Origin: a virus
DNA length: 37,915 nucleotides
Direction: 5' to 3' (one strand)
IMG/VR virus record: IMGVR_UViG_3300049479_000067
Location: 1 to 37,915 of that record
In this document: positions 15,380 through 24,384 of the stretch, one piece after another
Numbering within the stretch: the first letter of the stretch is position 1
Layout: each line of letters begins with the position of its first letter
Translations under genes and position numbers: made by a program
Notes under the pieces: model-generated
Seen by the model: the letters and a program-made list of their open reading frames with translations, nothing else
The model's database searches: none
What the model was told of the DNA's origin: nothing

Positions 15380-15705
15380 TCGCGCACGCCGGGGCGGTTT
15401 TTCTGCTCGCGCAGAAGGACAAGGACGGGATCACGCTGCGCGAGCATTACGAGCAGGCCGAGAAGGCGACGGGAGTTCGACCACCAGAGCTCGACGTCCC
15501 GCCCTTGCCGGAGACGCTGACCGAGTTTTGGGGCGTTTTTCTGCGCTTGCACCGGGCTCGACAGGCGGACGCGCCGATAGCCTTTTCCGAGGTCTTGGCG
15601 TATAGTTCGCTCACGGGGCGGGTCTTCACGCCGCTCGAGGTCGACGCGATCTCCGAACTGGACGCTCTATGGCACCAAGAGAGGGCTAAGAAGTGGCAGA
15701 CATAG
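15014..15705 (+). CDS. Tail assembly chaperone GT fusion (-1 programmed frameshift)
   Basis: A -1 slip on T TTT TTC moves ribosomes into the frame reading FFRRSLGELIAHAGAVF and continues to the stop at 15703-15705, giving ~230 aa (115 before and 115 after the slip). The frame change needed is exactly -1 and the heptamer is in the correct phase. The second frame has no credible start of its own: an ATG-like codon at 15505 lies inside the conserved part. This is the classic G/GT arrangement needed for tape-measure loading. It overlaps the tape measure start. Confidence 0.88.
15352..15358 (+). promoter_or_regulatory. -1 ribosomal slippery heptamer T TTT TTC
   Basis: The zero-frame codons are AAT TTT TTC. 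Both P-site and A-site tRNAs can re-pair after a one-base backward slip (TTT to TTT, TTC to TTT). It lies 21 bases before the zero-frame stop, in the tail chaperone position. Confidence 0.88.
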
Positions 15706-17705
15706 TTTCACTCGGCGTCGAGGTAAACACTAAGGGGGCAGAGCGCGCCCGGGACAGCCTCGGGCGGTTCGTGAAGGCCACGAAGGACGCGGCAACGGCG
15801 GCAGACCAGCTCGAGGATCAGCTCAACAAAACATCCGGAGCGCAAGACAAGCTCGCGGGCAAAGCCTCTCCGCTTGCAGGGGCGATGGGGCGCGTAGGAT
15901 CGGCGTTCAAGAACAACTCGTCGGCGATCCAGAACGCGAGCTTCCAGCTTCAAGACATCATCGTGCAGATGGAGATGGGCGTCCCCGTGACGCGCACGCT
16001 CGGACAGCAGCTCCCGCAGCTCCTCGGAGGATTTGGCGGGCTTGGAGCTATCGTCGGCGTCGCGGCTGGCGCGTTCATCTCGTTCTTGCCAATGCTTATG
16101 AGCACGACGGCGGACGCGAAGACGCTGCAAGAAACGCTCGACGACCTCTCCGACACGATCGGCTCGATGCGAGACCTATCGCAGGAGATGGCGAGCCTCG
16201 AGGGGCTGGCCGAAAAATACGGGATGATCGACGCGGAGCTGGTGAAGCTCCTCGGGCATATGCGGGATCAGCAGGCGCTCGCCGCGCAGAACCAAGCGGC
16301 CGACGCCGTCAAAGCGATCGCGGACGAATACCGGATCGCAAGCTCTGCGGTGAACATCTTCAAGATCACCGGCACCGGCGCGGCGGCGGAGCTCGCCGAC
16401 GAGCTCGGGCTCACGAAGAACGCTTTCCTCGCGCTGCAAGCCGGGATCCGCGAGGCGGAGGCGGCGACGACGCTCGAGGATCAGGCGACAGCGGTCGCCA
16501 AGATCGCCGACGTGCTATCCCGCGCCACCGGCGCGAACGAGGATCTCGTCGCGTCCGCGATCGAGACCGCGCTCAAGCTGCGCGAGGCTGCAAAGGCCGG
16601 GCAGGATCTCGACAACGTCGACCTCGAGGGCGCGCTGGGCGGCGCAGCTAATCAGGCGGCGCGGATCGCGGACGAGCTCGGACGAGCTGCGGGCAACGCT
16701 CTTTCTGCGGCCGCGAACGCCTCCGCCGCGCTTCAAGACGCGCAGATCCGGCGGCAGTTCGCCGGAGATCCGGTCGGGCAGGCGGGAGCGCTCGCGGCCG
16801 CGCAGTTCCAGAGATCCGCCGGGGCGATGCGAGGCTCGCAGGACGCGATCCTGCGCGGGCAGTTCACCAGTATGCAGGGGCAGATCGTCGCCGACGCAGA
16901 GGCCACGGCGCGGCTCAACGCAGAGACGGCCAAGCTCAACGAGACAATGAAGGGCGGCGCGAAGGCGATCAGCGACGTCGAGAAGGAAGCAGCGCGCCTC
17001 TACGAGAGCACCCGCACCGAGGCGGAACGCTACGCCGCAGAGCTCGAGAAGGTCGAGGCGCTGTTCGCGGTCGGCGCGATCAACGGCGAAGTCTACAGCC
17101 GCGCGCTTGAGGATCTGAACGCTAAGTTCGACCCGTTCACGAAGCTCGTGGAGGGCGTCGCGAGCAGCATCGAGACCGAGCTCAACAGCGCCTTCGCGTC
17201 CGTCCTCAAGGGCACGGCCGATCTCGGGGACGCGCTCCTCTCGTTCGCCTCGAACGTCCTTGCCAAGGTCGCGCAGGATCTGTTCGCGCAGCAATTCGCG
17301 GGGCCGATCGCGGAGGGCATCAAGGGGATCTTCTCGGCCAACGGCAACGTCTTCGACGCCGGAGGCGTCACAGCCTTCGCCAAGGGCGGCGTCGTCGGCG
17401 GGCCGACGGTCTTCCCGTTCGCCAACGGGATCGGGCTCATGGGCGAGGCAGGGCCGGAGGCGATCATGCCGCTCTCGCGCGGCGCAGACGGCAAGCTGGG
17501 CGTCATCGCAAGCGGAGGCGGCGCGCCGAGCATCACGATCAACAATTACAGCGGACAAGAGGCCACCGCCTCAAGCGACGGGGCAGGAAATGTCGTGGTC
17601 GAGATCGGCCGCGCGATCGCGCAAGACATCACGTCCGGCGGGCCGACCTATCGCGCGATCCGGACGACTTTCGGGCTCTCAAACCGCTTGCAGCAGAGGG
17701 GTTAA
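15693..17705 (+). CDS. Tape measure protein
   Basis: The 670-aa protein starts with GTG (VSLGVEVNTKGAERARDSLG). It has a long helical, Ala-rich body and a hydrophobic stretch around residues 105-130 (LGAIVGVAAGAFISFLPML). The C-terminus is lambda gpH-like: FAKGGVVGGPTVFPF, then LMGEAGPEAIMPL. It sets tail length; at about 1.5 angstrom per residue it predicts a rather short tail near 100 nm. It follows the G/GT chaperones and precedes the tail tip genes. Confidence 0.94.
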   Translation: MADIVSLGVEVNTKGAERARDSLGRFVKATKDAATAADQLEDQLNKTSGAQDKLAGKASPLAGAMGRVGSAFKNNSSAIQNASFQLQDIIVQMEMGVPVTRTLGQQLPQLLGGFGGLGAIVGVAAGAFISFLPMLMSTTADAKTLQETLDDLSDTIGSMRDLSQEMASLEGLAEKYGMIDAELVKLLGHMRDQQALAAQNQAADAVKAIADEYRIASSAVNIFKITGTGAAAELADELGLTKNAFLALQAGIREAEAATTLEDQATAVAKIADVLSRATGANEDLVASAIETALKLREAAKAGQDLDNVDLEGALGGAANQAARIADELGRAAGNALSAAANASAALQDAQIRRQFAGDPVGQAGALAAAQFQRSAGAMRGSQDAILRGQFTSMQGQIVADAEATARLNAETAKLNETMKGGAKAISDVEKEAARLYESTRTEAERYAAELEKVEALFAVGAINGEVYSRALEDLNAKFDPFTKLVEGVASSIETELNSAFASVLKGTADLGDALLSFASNVLAKVAQDLFAQQFAGPIAEGIKGIFSANGNVFDAGGVTAFAKGGVVGGPTVFPFANGIGLMGEAGPEAIMPLSRGADGKLGVIASGGGAPSITINNYSGQEATASSDGAGNVVVEIGRAIAQDITSGGPTYRAIRTTFGLSNRLQQRG

Positions 17706-17708
17706 AAG

Positions 17709-18074
17709 ATGGCGATCTGGCCGGGAACGCTTCCGCAATACTTCGAGGTCGGCGTGCAGGACACGCGGCAGCAGGGCTTTATCCGCTCACAAACCGACAC
17801 CGGGCCCTATAAGCAGCGCAAGCGGTTCACCGCGACGGCGCGGTTCCTCTCCGGGACGATGCTGTTCACCGGCACCGAGCGCGCGACGTTCGAGACCTTT
17901 TACAAGACGACGATCTCCGAAGGGACGGACGAGTTCGACTTCATCGATCCGGCCGACTTCTCGACCGTCTCTGTCCGCTTCGTGCAGCCGCCGACGCTCT
18001 CCGCCGTCTCGGGGGGCGACACCGCAGGGACGGCGCAATGGCGGATCGACCTCGCGCTCGAGGTGCTTCCCTAA
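17709..18074 (+). CDS. Minor tail protein, lambda gpM-like
   Basis: This 121-aa protein is the first tail-tip gene after the tape measure. It has the compact strand-rich pattern of gpM/distal tail small proteins: a WPGTLPQYFEVGVQ start, a central KRFTATARFLSGTMLFTG and a closing QWRIDLALEVLP. Its stop overlaps the next ATG (TAATG). Role by synteny with lambda M, which joins the tube end and the tip. Confidence 0.82.
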   Translation: MAIWPGTLPQYFEVGVQDTRQQGFIRSQTDTGPYKQRKRFTATARFLSGTMLFTGTERATFETFYKTTISEGTDEFDFIDPADFSTVSVRFVQPPTLSAVSGGDTAGTAQWRIDLALEVLP

Positions 18075-18550
18075 TGCCGCGCACGCTTCCGACAACGGTC
18101 ATAACAGCGGTCAATTCGCAGACGACGAGCCGCGCGTTTCTCGTGCTCCTAGACGTCTATCACAGCGATATCGGGACGTTCCGCTTCGTGAACAACACCG
18201 AGAACGTCACCTCCGACGGGGACACCTACACCGCATATCCCTTCTCGATCACGATCCCGCCAGACGACCCGGATCTGCAGATCAGGGCGCGTCTCCGCAT
18301 CTCGCACGTCACGAGCGAGCTCAATGTGCTGCGAACGGTCGCCGGGCAGCGCGAGCGCGCGACAGTCGCGATCAAGGTGATCGACGCAGCCGACCCGGAC
18401 ACCATCTTGCAGTCTATCTCCGGGCTGGTGATGGCCTCGGTCGCCTATAACGCGGACGTGATGGACATCGATCTGACGATCGACAACTTTCTGACGGAGC
18501 CCTTCCCAAGTGCAACCTTCTCGCCCGCTACTTTCCCCGGCATCTTCTAA
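18074..18550 (+). CDS. Minor tail protein, DUF1833 (lambda gpL-like position)
   Basis: This 158-aa protein has characteristic DUF1833 elements: RAFLVLLDVYHSDIG near the start, NTENVTSDGDTYTAYPF, and a terminal EPFPSATFSPATFPGIF. These proteins build the tail tip in many long-tailed phages. The ATG at 18074 overlaps the preceding stop; an upstream in-frame ATG at 18038 lies inside the previous gene and is less likely. Confidence 0.9.
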   Translation: MPRTLPTTVITAVNSQTTSRAFLVLLDVYHSDIGTFRFVNNTENVTSDGDTYTAYPFSITIPPDDPDLQIRARLRISHVTSELNVLRTVAGQRERATVAIKVIDAADPDTILQSISGLVMASVAYNADVMDIDLTIDNFLTEPFPSATFSPATFPGIF

Positions 18551-18947
18551 CTGGTGGAACGACTATGTCGGCCTCCCGTTCGAATGGAACGGCTCGACGC
18601 GCGACGGCGTGTCGTGCTGGGGGCTCGTTTGCATGGTCTACAGCGAGGTCTTCGGGATCCGGCTCCCGCGCTTCAATGAGCTCGAGGAGCAGATCGAGGG
18701 CGGTGCAGAGACCGTCGCGGACTTCGCATCGACCGGGCGCGAGATCCCGCTCGAGCAGGCGCGCTCCGGGGACGTGCTGCATATGTGGGGGGTTCACCGA
18801 GGCAAGCGGCGTCCGACCCATTGCGGGATCGTGACCGAGCCGGGTTTCGTTCTTCATGCAGAAGCAGTCGTCGGCTCGTGTATTTCGCGCTATAAGGGGG
18901 ACAACCGTTTCTTGCAGCGCGTGATCGGAGCTTATCGCCTTGAATGA
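18510..18947 (+). CDS. NlpC/P60-family tail peptidase (lambda gpK-like)
   Basis: This 145-aa cysteine peptidase presumably opens the peptidoglycan cross-links during DNA injection. The active-site cysteine sits in RDGVSCWGLV (C36). GDVLHMWG, typical of the fold, precedes the histidine in RPTHCGIV (H104), and H116 in FVLHAE is a further polar candidate. It starts at GTG 18510, with GGAG upstream, and overlaps the DUF1833 gene by 41 bases. It precedes the J-like gene, as lambda K precedes I and J. Confidence 0.9.
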   Translation: MQPSRPLLSPASSNWWNDYVGLPFEWNGSTRDGVSCWGLVCMVYSEVFGIRLPRFNELEEQIEGGAETVADFASTGREIPLEQARSGDVLHMWGVHRGKRRPTHCGIVTEPGFVLHAEAVVGSCISRYKGDNRFLQRVIGAYRLE

Positions 18948-21900
18948 TCTCACCCCATACAGAGAGAGCGCGCTCACCGAATATATCGAGGTGACGCTGG
19001 TCATGAACCCGCTCGCGCAGGGCGACCGGCTCGTCGTGCGCGTCTCGCCTTCCGGCACGCTCGCGGAGCTGATCGAGGCGCTTGTCCCGAACGAGCTCGA
19101 TCGGGATCATATCAGCGCCTTTCTTGGCGGGGATTATATCGAGCCGCAGCTCTGGTCGAAGATCCGGCCGAAGTCGGGCTCGTCGGTTTTCTTGCGGCTC
19201 GTTCCGCAAGACCCTGTCACGATCATCTCGATCCTCGCGTCCGCCGCAGCTCCGACAATCGCGGGAGCGGTCTTGGGAGCCGGCGCGTCGGCCTTCGCTT
19301 TGGCGGTCGCTGGGGCCGCGATCTCGATCGCGATCACCTACGCCGCATCAGCTCTATTCGGGCCGCGCCAAAGCCAAAACCGCGCCGAGAGCCCGACCTA
19401 TGCGATCTCCGCAGCGCGCAATAATCTTGCGCCGTTCGCGCCGGTCCCGGTAGTGCTCGGCACGCATAAAATGGTCCCGCCTTATGGCGCGACGCCTTAC
19501 ACCGAGGTCGCAGCCAATAATCAATATCTGCGCTTCGTCGTGATCTGGGGCTATGGGCCGGTCTCTGTCTCGCAGATCAAGATCGGCAACACGCCGATCG
19601 AGGATTATGAAGACGTCGAAACCGAGCACGATTTCGATGGCTCGGCCACCGAGCTCGATCTTTATCCGGCGGATGCTTCGCAAGAGGATCTGTCTCTCCT
19701 CCTGACGACCACTTACGACGAGCGCCGCACCGCAGCAAATACGACAGAGATCGGGGTGACGATCACCTTCGCATCCGGGCTTTACTCGATTAATAAAAAG
19801 GGCGCGCGGGTCAACGCCTCGGCGACGATCAAGGGGCAGTATAAGCTCGCAAGCTCCGGGACTTGGACCGATTGGTTCGAGACAACCTATACAGACGACA
19901 CCGCGCAGCCGAAGCGCGTGGCAAAGCGCGTTCGCGGGCTCACTCAGGGAGAGTATGATGTCCGCATCAAACGGACATCGGCAGAGCAGGGCCTGACCAA
20001 CGACAAGATCGTCGACCGCGCGTTCTGGACAGATCTCAGCTCGTTCAACACTCGGGCGGAGCCGGTGAAGCTCTCCGGCATTGCGAAAAGCGCGTTCCGG
20101 ATCAAGGCGACCGACCAGCTCAACGGCGTCGTCGATCAGCTCAACGCGGTCGTCTCGCTCAAGATCCAGACGTGGAACGGGTCGGCATGGACGACGGCGA
20201 CCAGTGCGACCTCGAACCCGGCCGCGATCTTCCGCTATGTCCTCAAGGGCGCGCCGAACAAGAAGCCCGTCGCGGCCGCGAACATCAACGACGCCGATCT
20301 TGGCGCGTGGTATGAGTTCTGCTCGACGAACGGGCTGGCCTTCGATCAGGTCATCGACTTCCAGCTCTCGGTCCGAGATCTCTTGCAAGACGTGGCAAAC
20401 GCGGGCAAGGCGAGCCCGGCCTATGTCGACGACAAATGGACGGTCATCATCGAGAAGCCGCGAACGACCGTCGTTCAGCACTTCACGCCGCGCAATACTC
20501 GCAATTTCTCCGGGCGGATCATCTACAACGAGATCCCGGACGCGCTGCGGATCCGGTTCTTCAACAAGGATCGGGGCTATCGGGAGGACGAGCGCGTCGT
20601 CTATGACGACGGGTTCAATGCGAACAACGCGACGACCTTTCAGGTGATCGACCTTCCCGGGCAGACAGACCCGGACAACGTCTACAAGCTCGGGCGACAC
20701 TATATCGCCTCGGCGCGCCTCCGGCCGGAGATCTTCACGTTTGAGGTGGACATCGAGCACCTCGTCGCGCTGCGCGGCGACTTGTGCAGGCTCACGCATG
20801 ACGTGCCGGGGATCGGGCAGATGTCCGGGCGCGTCGTTTCTCGCTCGACGAACACGATCGTCCTTGACGAGCCGGTGACGCGCGAGGCGGGCAAGACCTA
20901 CACGCTGCGCGTCCGAGAGACGACCACCGGAGACACGCTCGCGCTCACGGTCGCCGCATCTTCGACCACCGACACGAGCTCGACCGTCGTCGTGACGAGC
21001 GGGGGGACGTCGGTCAACCCCGGGGATCTCTATCAGTTCGGCGAGCAGAACATCGAGAGCCTCGAGGTCATCATCTCGGCGATCGAATATATCGATGATC
21101 TCGGCGCGCAAGTCACCTGCGTGCCCTACTCTCCCGAGATCTACAACTCGGCCACCTCGATCCCCGCCTATACGACCGTGCTTTCGGAGCCGATCTCGAC
21201 GTCGTTCGTCGGACCACCCCGGCCTTCCATCACGAGTATTGTATCGGACGCGCGCGCCTTGCAGGTCACCTCGAGCGGCGCGGTCGTCCCGTCGATCTAC
21301 CTCTATGTGCAGGCGGGCAAGACGGCAAAGAGCAACGACGGCACCGTCACGCGCACCGAGTTTTTCCAAGCGCGCTTTCGGCGATCGGGCTCGGATGACC
21401 CGTTCACCTATATGCCATATAGCCCGATCGATAGCCCTTATGTTCCGCTCTTTCCGGTCGAGAGTAATATCGAATATGATCTCGGCGTGCGTGCTATCGG
21501 GCCAGACCAAGCGTCGACGAGCGCCTTCGTAAACGTCGCGAACCACCAAGTCATCGGGGCATCGGCAAAACCTCCGGCCGTCGACACGTTTACGATCAAC
21601 ACGATCGGGGAGCATACTTATGTCCAGTGGACCTATCCCTCAATCCCGGTCGACGTGATCGGTTACGAGATCCGCTACTCTGCGGATCAAGACAATACAA
21701 ACTGGTCTACGATGACCACGATCTCGAACAGTATCCCGAGAGACACGCGTTCGTTCACGGTCCCGAGCCGCTCGGGGTCTTACGCGATCAAGGCAATCGA
21801 CGTCCTGCAAAACAGATCGAGCGCCGCAAAATATATCAACGCTTCGCTCGAGGATCCGGCCGCGCAAAACGTGATCGAAACGATCACAGAGAACCCGGCA

Positions 21901-22632
21901 TGGTCTGGGACTATGACCTCGGTCCAAGTCTATGACGGCAATCTACAGCTCGAGAGCCAAAACTTTATGGCAGGATGGACGACGCTCGCCGCCGTCCAGT
22001 ATATCGGTTTCACGGGCGATACGGGATATGCCGACGAGGGATATTATGAGTTCGGGGAGACGGATCTCACCGAGGTCTATAGTTCTCGGGTGACGTTCGA
22101 CGCCGTCACCGCGACAGCGGGCGGCTTGTTTACGATGTCGACGTGGACGGCCCTGTCCGAGATCGCAACGATCGCTGGAACAGACAATGGAGACGACGTC
22201 TTCGTCGAGCTGCAAGTCAACTATTCGATCGTCGACAGCGCGACGCCGGTCTACCAAGGATGGCGGAGGTTCGTCGTCGGGGACTACACCGCGCGCCATA
22301 TCAAGTTCCGCGTTTATATGAGCTCGCTCTCGTTGACCCTAAGCCCGACTGTGACCGCGTTGAGCGCGACGATCGATATGCCGGATCGCGTCGCCAAGGG
22401 GAACGACATCACCTCCGGCGCGGGCACATACTCGGTCGTCTTCTCGCCTAAGTTCAAGGAGGTGCGCTCGGTGACGATCGCCGCTCAGAACATGCAGACC
22501 GGCGATTATTACGAGATTTCGGGCAAGACGCGCTCGGGTTTCGATGTTATCTTCCGCAACAGCGCCGGAACCGCGGTAAGTCGGTCCTTCGACTATCAAG
22601 CGATCGGGTTCGGCAGAGAGAGGGGCACTTAA
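18940..22632 (+). CDS. Host-specificity / tail tip protein J-like, with fused N-terminal I-like region
   Basis: At 1230 aa this is the largest gene. It starts with TTG at 18940, with GGAG nine bases upstream, overlapping the peptidase stop. Residues ~1-90 resemble a small ubiquitin-like module (DRLVVRVSPSGTLAELIEAL). A very hydrophobic Ala/Gly stretch follows at ~93-140. The J-like central tip region then begins (PVPVVLGTHKMVPPYG). The later part has fibronectin-like repeats (SKPPAVDTFTINTIGEHTYVQW-type strands). The first 140 residues match what is a separate gene I product in lambda, so this looks like an I-J fusion. The distal end may take part in host recognition. Confidence 0.88.
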   Translation: MNDLTPYRESALTEYIEVTLVMNPLAQGDRLVVRVSPSGTLAELIEALVPNELDRDHISAFLGGDYIEPQLWSKIRPKSGSSVFLRLVPQDPVTIISILASAAAPTIAGAVLGAGASAFALAVAGAAISIAITYAASALFGPRQSQNRAESPTYAISAARNNLAPFAPVPVVLGTHKMVPPYGATPYTEVAANNQYLRFVVIWGYGPVSVSQIKIGNTPIEDYEDVETEHDFDGSATELDLYPADASQEDLSLLLTTTYDERRTAANTTEIGVTITFASGLYSINKKGARVNASATIKGQYKLASSGTWTDWFETTYTDDTAQPKRVAKRVRGLTQGEYDVRIKRTSAEQGLTNDKIVDRAFWTDLSSFNTRAEPVKLSGIAKSAFRIKATDQLNGVVDQLNAVVSLKIQTWNGSAWTTATSATSNPAAIFRYVLKGAPNKKPVAAANINDADLGAWYEFCSTNGLAFDQVIDFQLSVRDLLQDVANAGKASPAYVDDKWTVIIEKPRTTVVQHFTPRNTRNFSGRIIYNEIPDALRIRFFNKDRGYREDERVVYDDGFNANNATTFQVIDLPGQTDPDNVYKLGRHYIASARLRPEIFTFEVDIEHLVALRGDLCRLTHDVPGIGQMSGRVVSRSTNTIVLDEPVTREAGKTYTLRVRETTTGDTLALTVAASSTTDTSSTVVVTSGGTSVNPGDLYQFGEQNIESLEVIISAIEYIDDLGAQVTCVPYSPEIYNSATSIPAYTTVLSEPISTSFVGPPRPSITSIVSDARALQVTSSGAVVPSIYLYVQAGKTAKSNDGTVTRTEFFQARFRRSGSDDPFTYMPYSPIDSPYVPLFPVESNIEYDLGVRAIGPDQASTSAFVNVANHQVIGASAKPPAVDTFTINTIGEHTYVQWTYPSIPVDVIGYEIRYSADQDNTNWSTMTTISNSIPRDTRSFTVPSRSGSYAIKAIDVLQNRSSAAKYINASLEDPAAQNVIETITENPAWSGTMTSVQVYDGNLQLESQNFMAGWTTLAAVQYIGFTGDTGYADEGYYEFGETDLTEVYSSRVTFDAVTATAGGLFTMSTWTALSEIATIAGTDNGDDVFVELQVNYSIVDSATPVYQGWRRFVVGDYTARHIKFRVYMSSLSLTLSPTVTALSATIDMPDRVAKGNDITSGAGTYSVVFSPKFKEVRSVTIAAQNMQTGDYYEISGKTRSGFDVIFRNSAGTAVSRSFDYQAIGFGRERGT

Positions 22633-23928
22633 ATGTCGCAATATGACTTCGGGACGATTGATCCGAACACCAAGAGCGGGACCGCGCTTGCGACCGATCT
22701 GAACTCATGGCGGAACGCGCTGCACTCGACCCACGGCGGCTCGAGCGCGCCCAGCTACATCACGGCCGGGATGCTTTGGGTCGATACCACGGCGGCGAAC
22801 TACGAGCTCAAGATGTATGACGGCGCGCAATCGATCACCGTCGCGGTGATCGACGCGACGAACAACGTCGCGCGCGTCGCGGTCGACAGCGCGGAGACGA
22901 GCTACATCACCTCGACCACCGCAGGGCAGATCCAGCATGTGATCGCAAGCTCGGCTAAGATGACGGTCAATTCGACCGGCGTGGGGATTGGGACAACCAG
23001 CCCAGAGGCACCTCTACATGTTGTTGGCGGTGACGTTATTATTGAGGAGGCGAATGCTGGCGCGTCAGCAGGACCTCTTCTAATTCTGCGCCGCACATCA
23101 ACAAGCCCTGCGGATGACGACAATCTTTCCTCAATCCAGTTTAACGGAGTGGATGATACACAGGCTGAAGTAACCTATGCCCGCATTATGGCTGTGGCTA
23201 CGGATGTAACGGATGCCACCGAAGACGGCGCTCTGACTTTTTGGACAATTGCGGGTGGGGCCTTCGCAGAACGCGCCCGTATCGTCGGAGGTTCTATACT
23301 TGTCGCCAAAACTACAACTGGCGCATCGCAGGTGGGCATTGAAGCAAACAGCTCTGGGTTGTTTAGAGCCACACGGGACGGCGGTGAGTGCATTGAAATC
23401 AACCGACTGACCGATGATGGGACATTGGTTATCTTCCGTCAGGCTGGAAGCACGGAAGGCACTATTTCCGTCTCCGGCACGACTGTCAGCTACAACGGTG
23501 GTCACCTTTCCCGCTGGGCGCAATTCCCAGACAACTCGCGGCCTGAACTCCTCAAAGGCACGGTCATGTCAAACCTCAACCAGATGGCAGTATGGGACCA
23601 AGAAGACAATGAACAACTTAACTGCGTTCAGGTCAGCGCGGTCGAGGGTGATGCCAACGTGGCTGGGGTGTTCGTGGCTTGGGATAGCACCGACGATGGC
23701 TACAACGACATTCTGCTGGCCATGACGGGCGACATGGTGATCCGCATCGCAGGTGGCACTACGGTCCAGCGCGGTGATCTTCTGATGTCCGCAGGCGACG
23801 GCACGGCCAAACCCCAAGGCGACGACATCGTGCGCTCCAAGACCATCGCTAAAGTTACCTCAACGCATGTGTCTCACACCTACGCTGACGGCTCCTACGC
23901 TGTCCCGTGCGTGTTGATGGCCTGCTGA
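22633..23928 (+). CDS. Tail fibre / receptor-binding protein, mosaic
   Basis: The protein is 431 aa. The first ~115 residues (SQYDFGTIDPNTKSGTALA; SYITAGMLWVDTTAANYELKMYDG) are a virion-attachment module written in the GC-rich codon style of the rest of the phage. From about base 22985 (GIGTTSPEAPLHVVGG) the DNA changes to lower GC and mixed codons. The C-terminal ~145 residues (GHLSRWAQFPDNSRPELLKG; GDMVIRIAGG; TYADGSYAVPCVLMAC) resemble Peptidase_G2-like or autoproteolytic fibre ends. The distal half was probably acquired by recombination and would determine receptor specificity. Confidence 0.82.
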   Translation: MSQYDFGTIDPNTKSGTALATDLNSWRNALHSTHGGSSAPSYITAGMLWVDTTAANYELKMYDGAQSITVAVIDATNNVARVAVDSAETSYITSTTAGQIQHVIASSAKMTVNSTGVGIGTTSPEAPLHVVGGDVIIEEANAGASAGPLLILRRTSTSPADDDNLSSIQFNGVDDTQAEVTYARIMAVATDVTDATEDGALTFWTIAGGAFAERARIVGGSILVAKTTTGASQVGIEANSSGLFRATRDGGECIEINRLTDDGTLVIFRQAGSTEGTISVSGTTVSYNGGHLSRWAQFPDNSRPELLKGTVMSNLNQMAVWDQEDNEQLNCVQVSAVEGDANVAGVFVAWDSTDDGYNDILLAMTGDMVIRIAGGTTVQRGDLLMSAGDGTAKPQGDDIVRSKTIAKVTSTHVSHTYADGSYAVPCVLMAC

Positions 23929-23929
23929 T

Positions 23930-24172
23930 ATGACCCCCGAGATGCTCTGGAGCCTTGGTCTTAGCGCAGCACTCGGCCTGATCGGCTGGGTGCTGAAGAA
24001 CCACGTCGAGGAAGTGAAGCGGCTGCAGATCCTCCTCAACAGGACGCGCGAGGAGGTGGCGCGGGACTATGTGACCCGGGCCGATATGCACGCCGACATC
24101 AACCGCGTCCTCACGCGGCTCGACAATCTCGACAAGAAGATCGACGAGCTGATGCGGAGCTTGGCAAAATGA
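23930..24172 (+). CDS. Small membrane protein with coiled coil (candidate inner-membrane spanin or holin accessory)
   Basis: This 80-aa protein has one N-terminal membrane helix (WSLGLSAALGLIGWVL) followed by charged coiled-coil sequence to the end (RLDNLDKKIDELM). It overlaps the next gene, a lipoprotein, by 4 bases. One membrane helix plus a coiled coil paired with a small lipoprotein fits an i-spanin/o-spanin pair that fuses inner and outer membranes at lysis. An XhlA-like role is an alternative. No sequence family is certain. Confidence 0.8.
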   Translation: MTPEMLWSLGLSAALGLIGWVLKNHVEEVKRLQILLNRTREEVARDYVTRADMHADINRVLTRLDNLDKKIDELMRSLAK

Positions 24173-24384
24173 GGCTCGCGGTCCTTCTCTTGGTCGCGGG
24201 ATGCGGGCCGGTCACGGTCTCGTCCGTGGCCTACACGACGGCTTGTCCGAAGGGGGATCGCCAATGCGAGATCCGGCAGAACGCCGAGACGCTCTACTAC
24301 ATGAGCCAAGAGGACGCGGCGAACGCGCTTCTCTGCTCCGGCGATACGCGCGACGTTATGGGGGCGCTCTGCTCGGTCTACTGA
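24169..24384 (+). CDS. Small lipoprotein (candidate outer-membrane spanin)
   Basis: This 71-aa protein has a short lipoprotein signal ending in the lipobox LVAGC (C12 predicted lipidated), then a small domain with paired cysteines (TACPKGDRQCEI and ALLCSG). The start overlaps the preceding membrane/coiled-coil gene, and its stop overlaps the next start (TGATG). Unlike Rz1 it is not proline-rich, so the spanin reading is provisional; it could be a periplasmic or superinfection-related lipoprotein. Confidence 0.75.
   Translation: MRLAVLLLVAGCGPVTVSSVAYTTACPKGDRQCEIRQNAETLYYMSQEDAANALLCSGDTRDVMGALCSVY

Noticed and set aside
15318-15605. Separate plus-strand frame overlapping the tail chaperones
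   Set aside because: It is out of frame with the conserved T extension and has Arg-rich shadow composition; the -1 frame explains the region.
19354-21615. Very long minus-strand open frame (753 codons) opposite the J-like gene; similar ones at 1829-3259 and 34208-35509
   Set aside because: These are antisense shadows produced by GC-rich codon bias. They lack ribosome-binding sites and domain signatures and lie opposite strongly supported genes.
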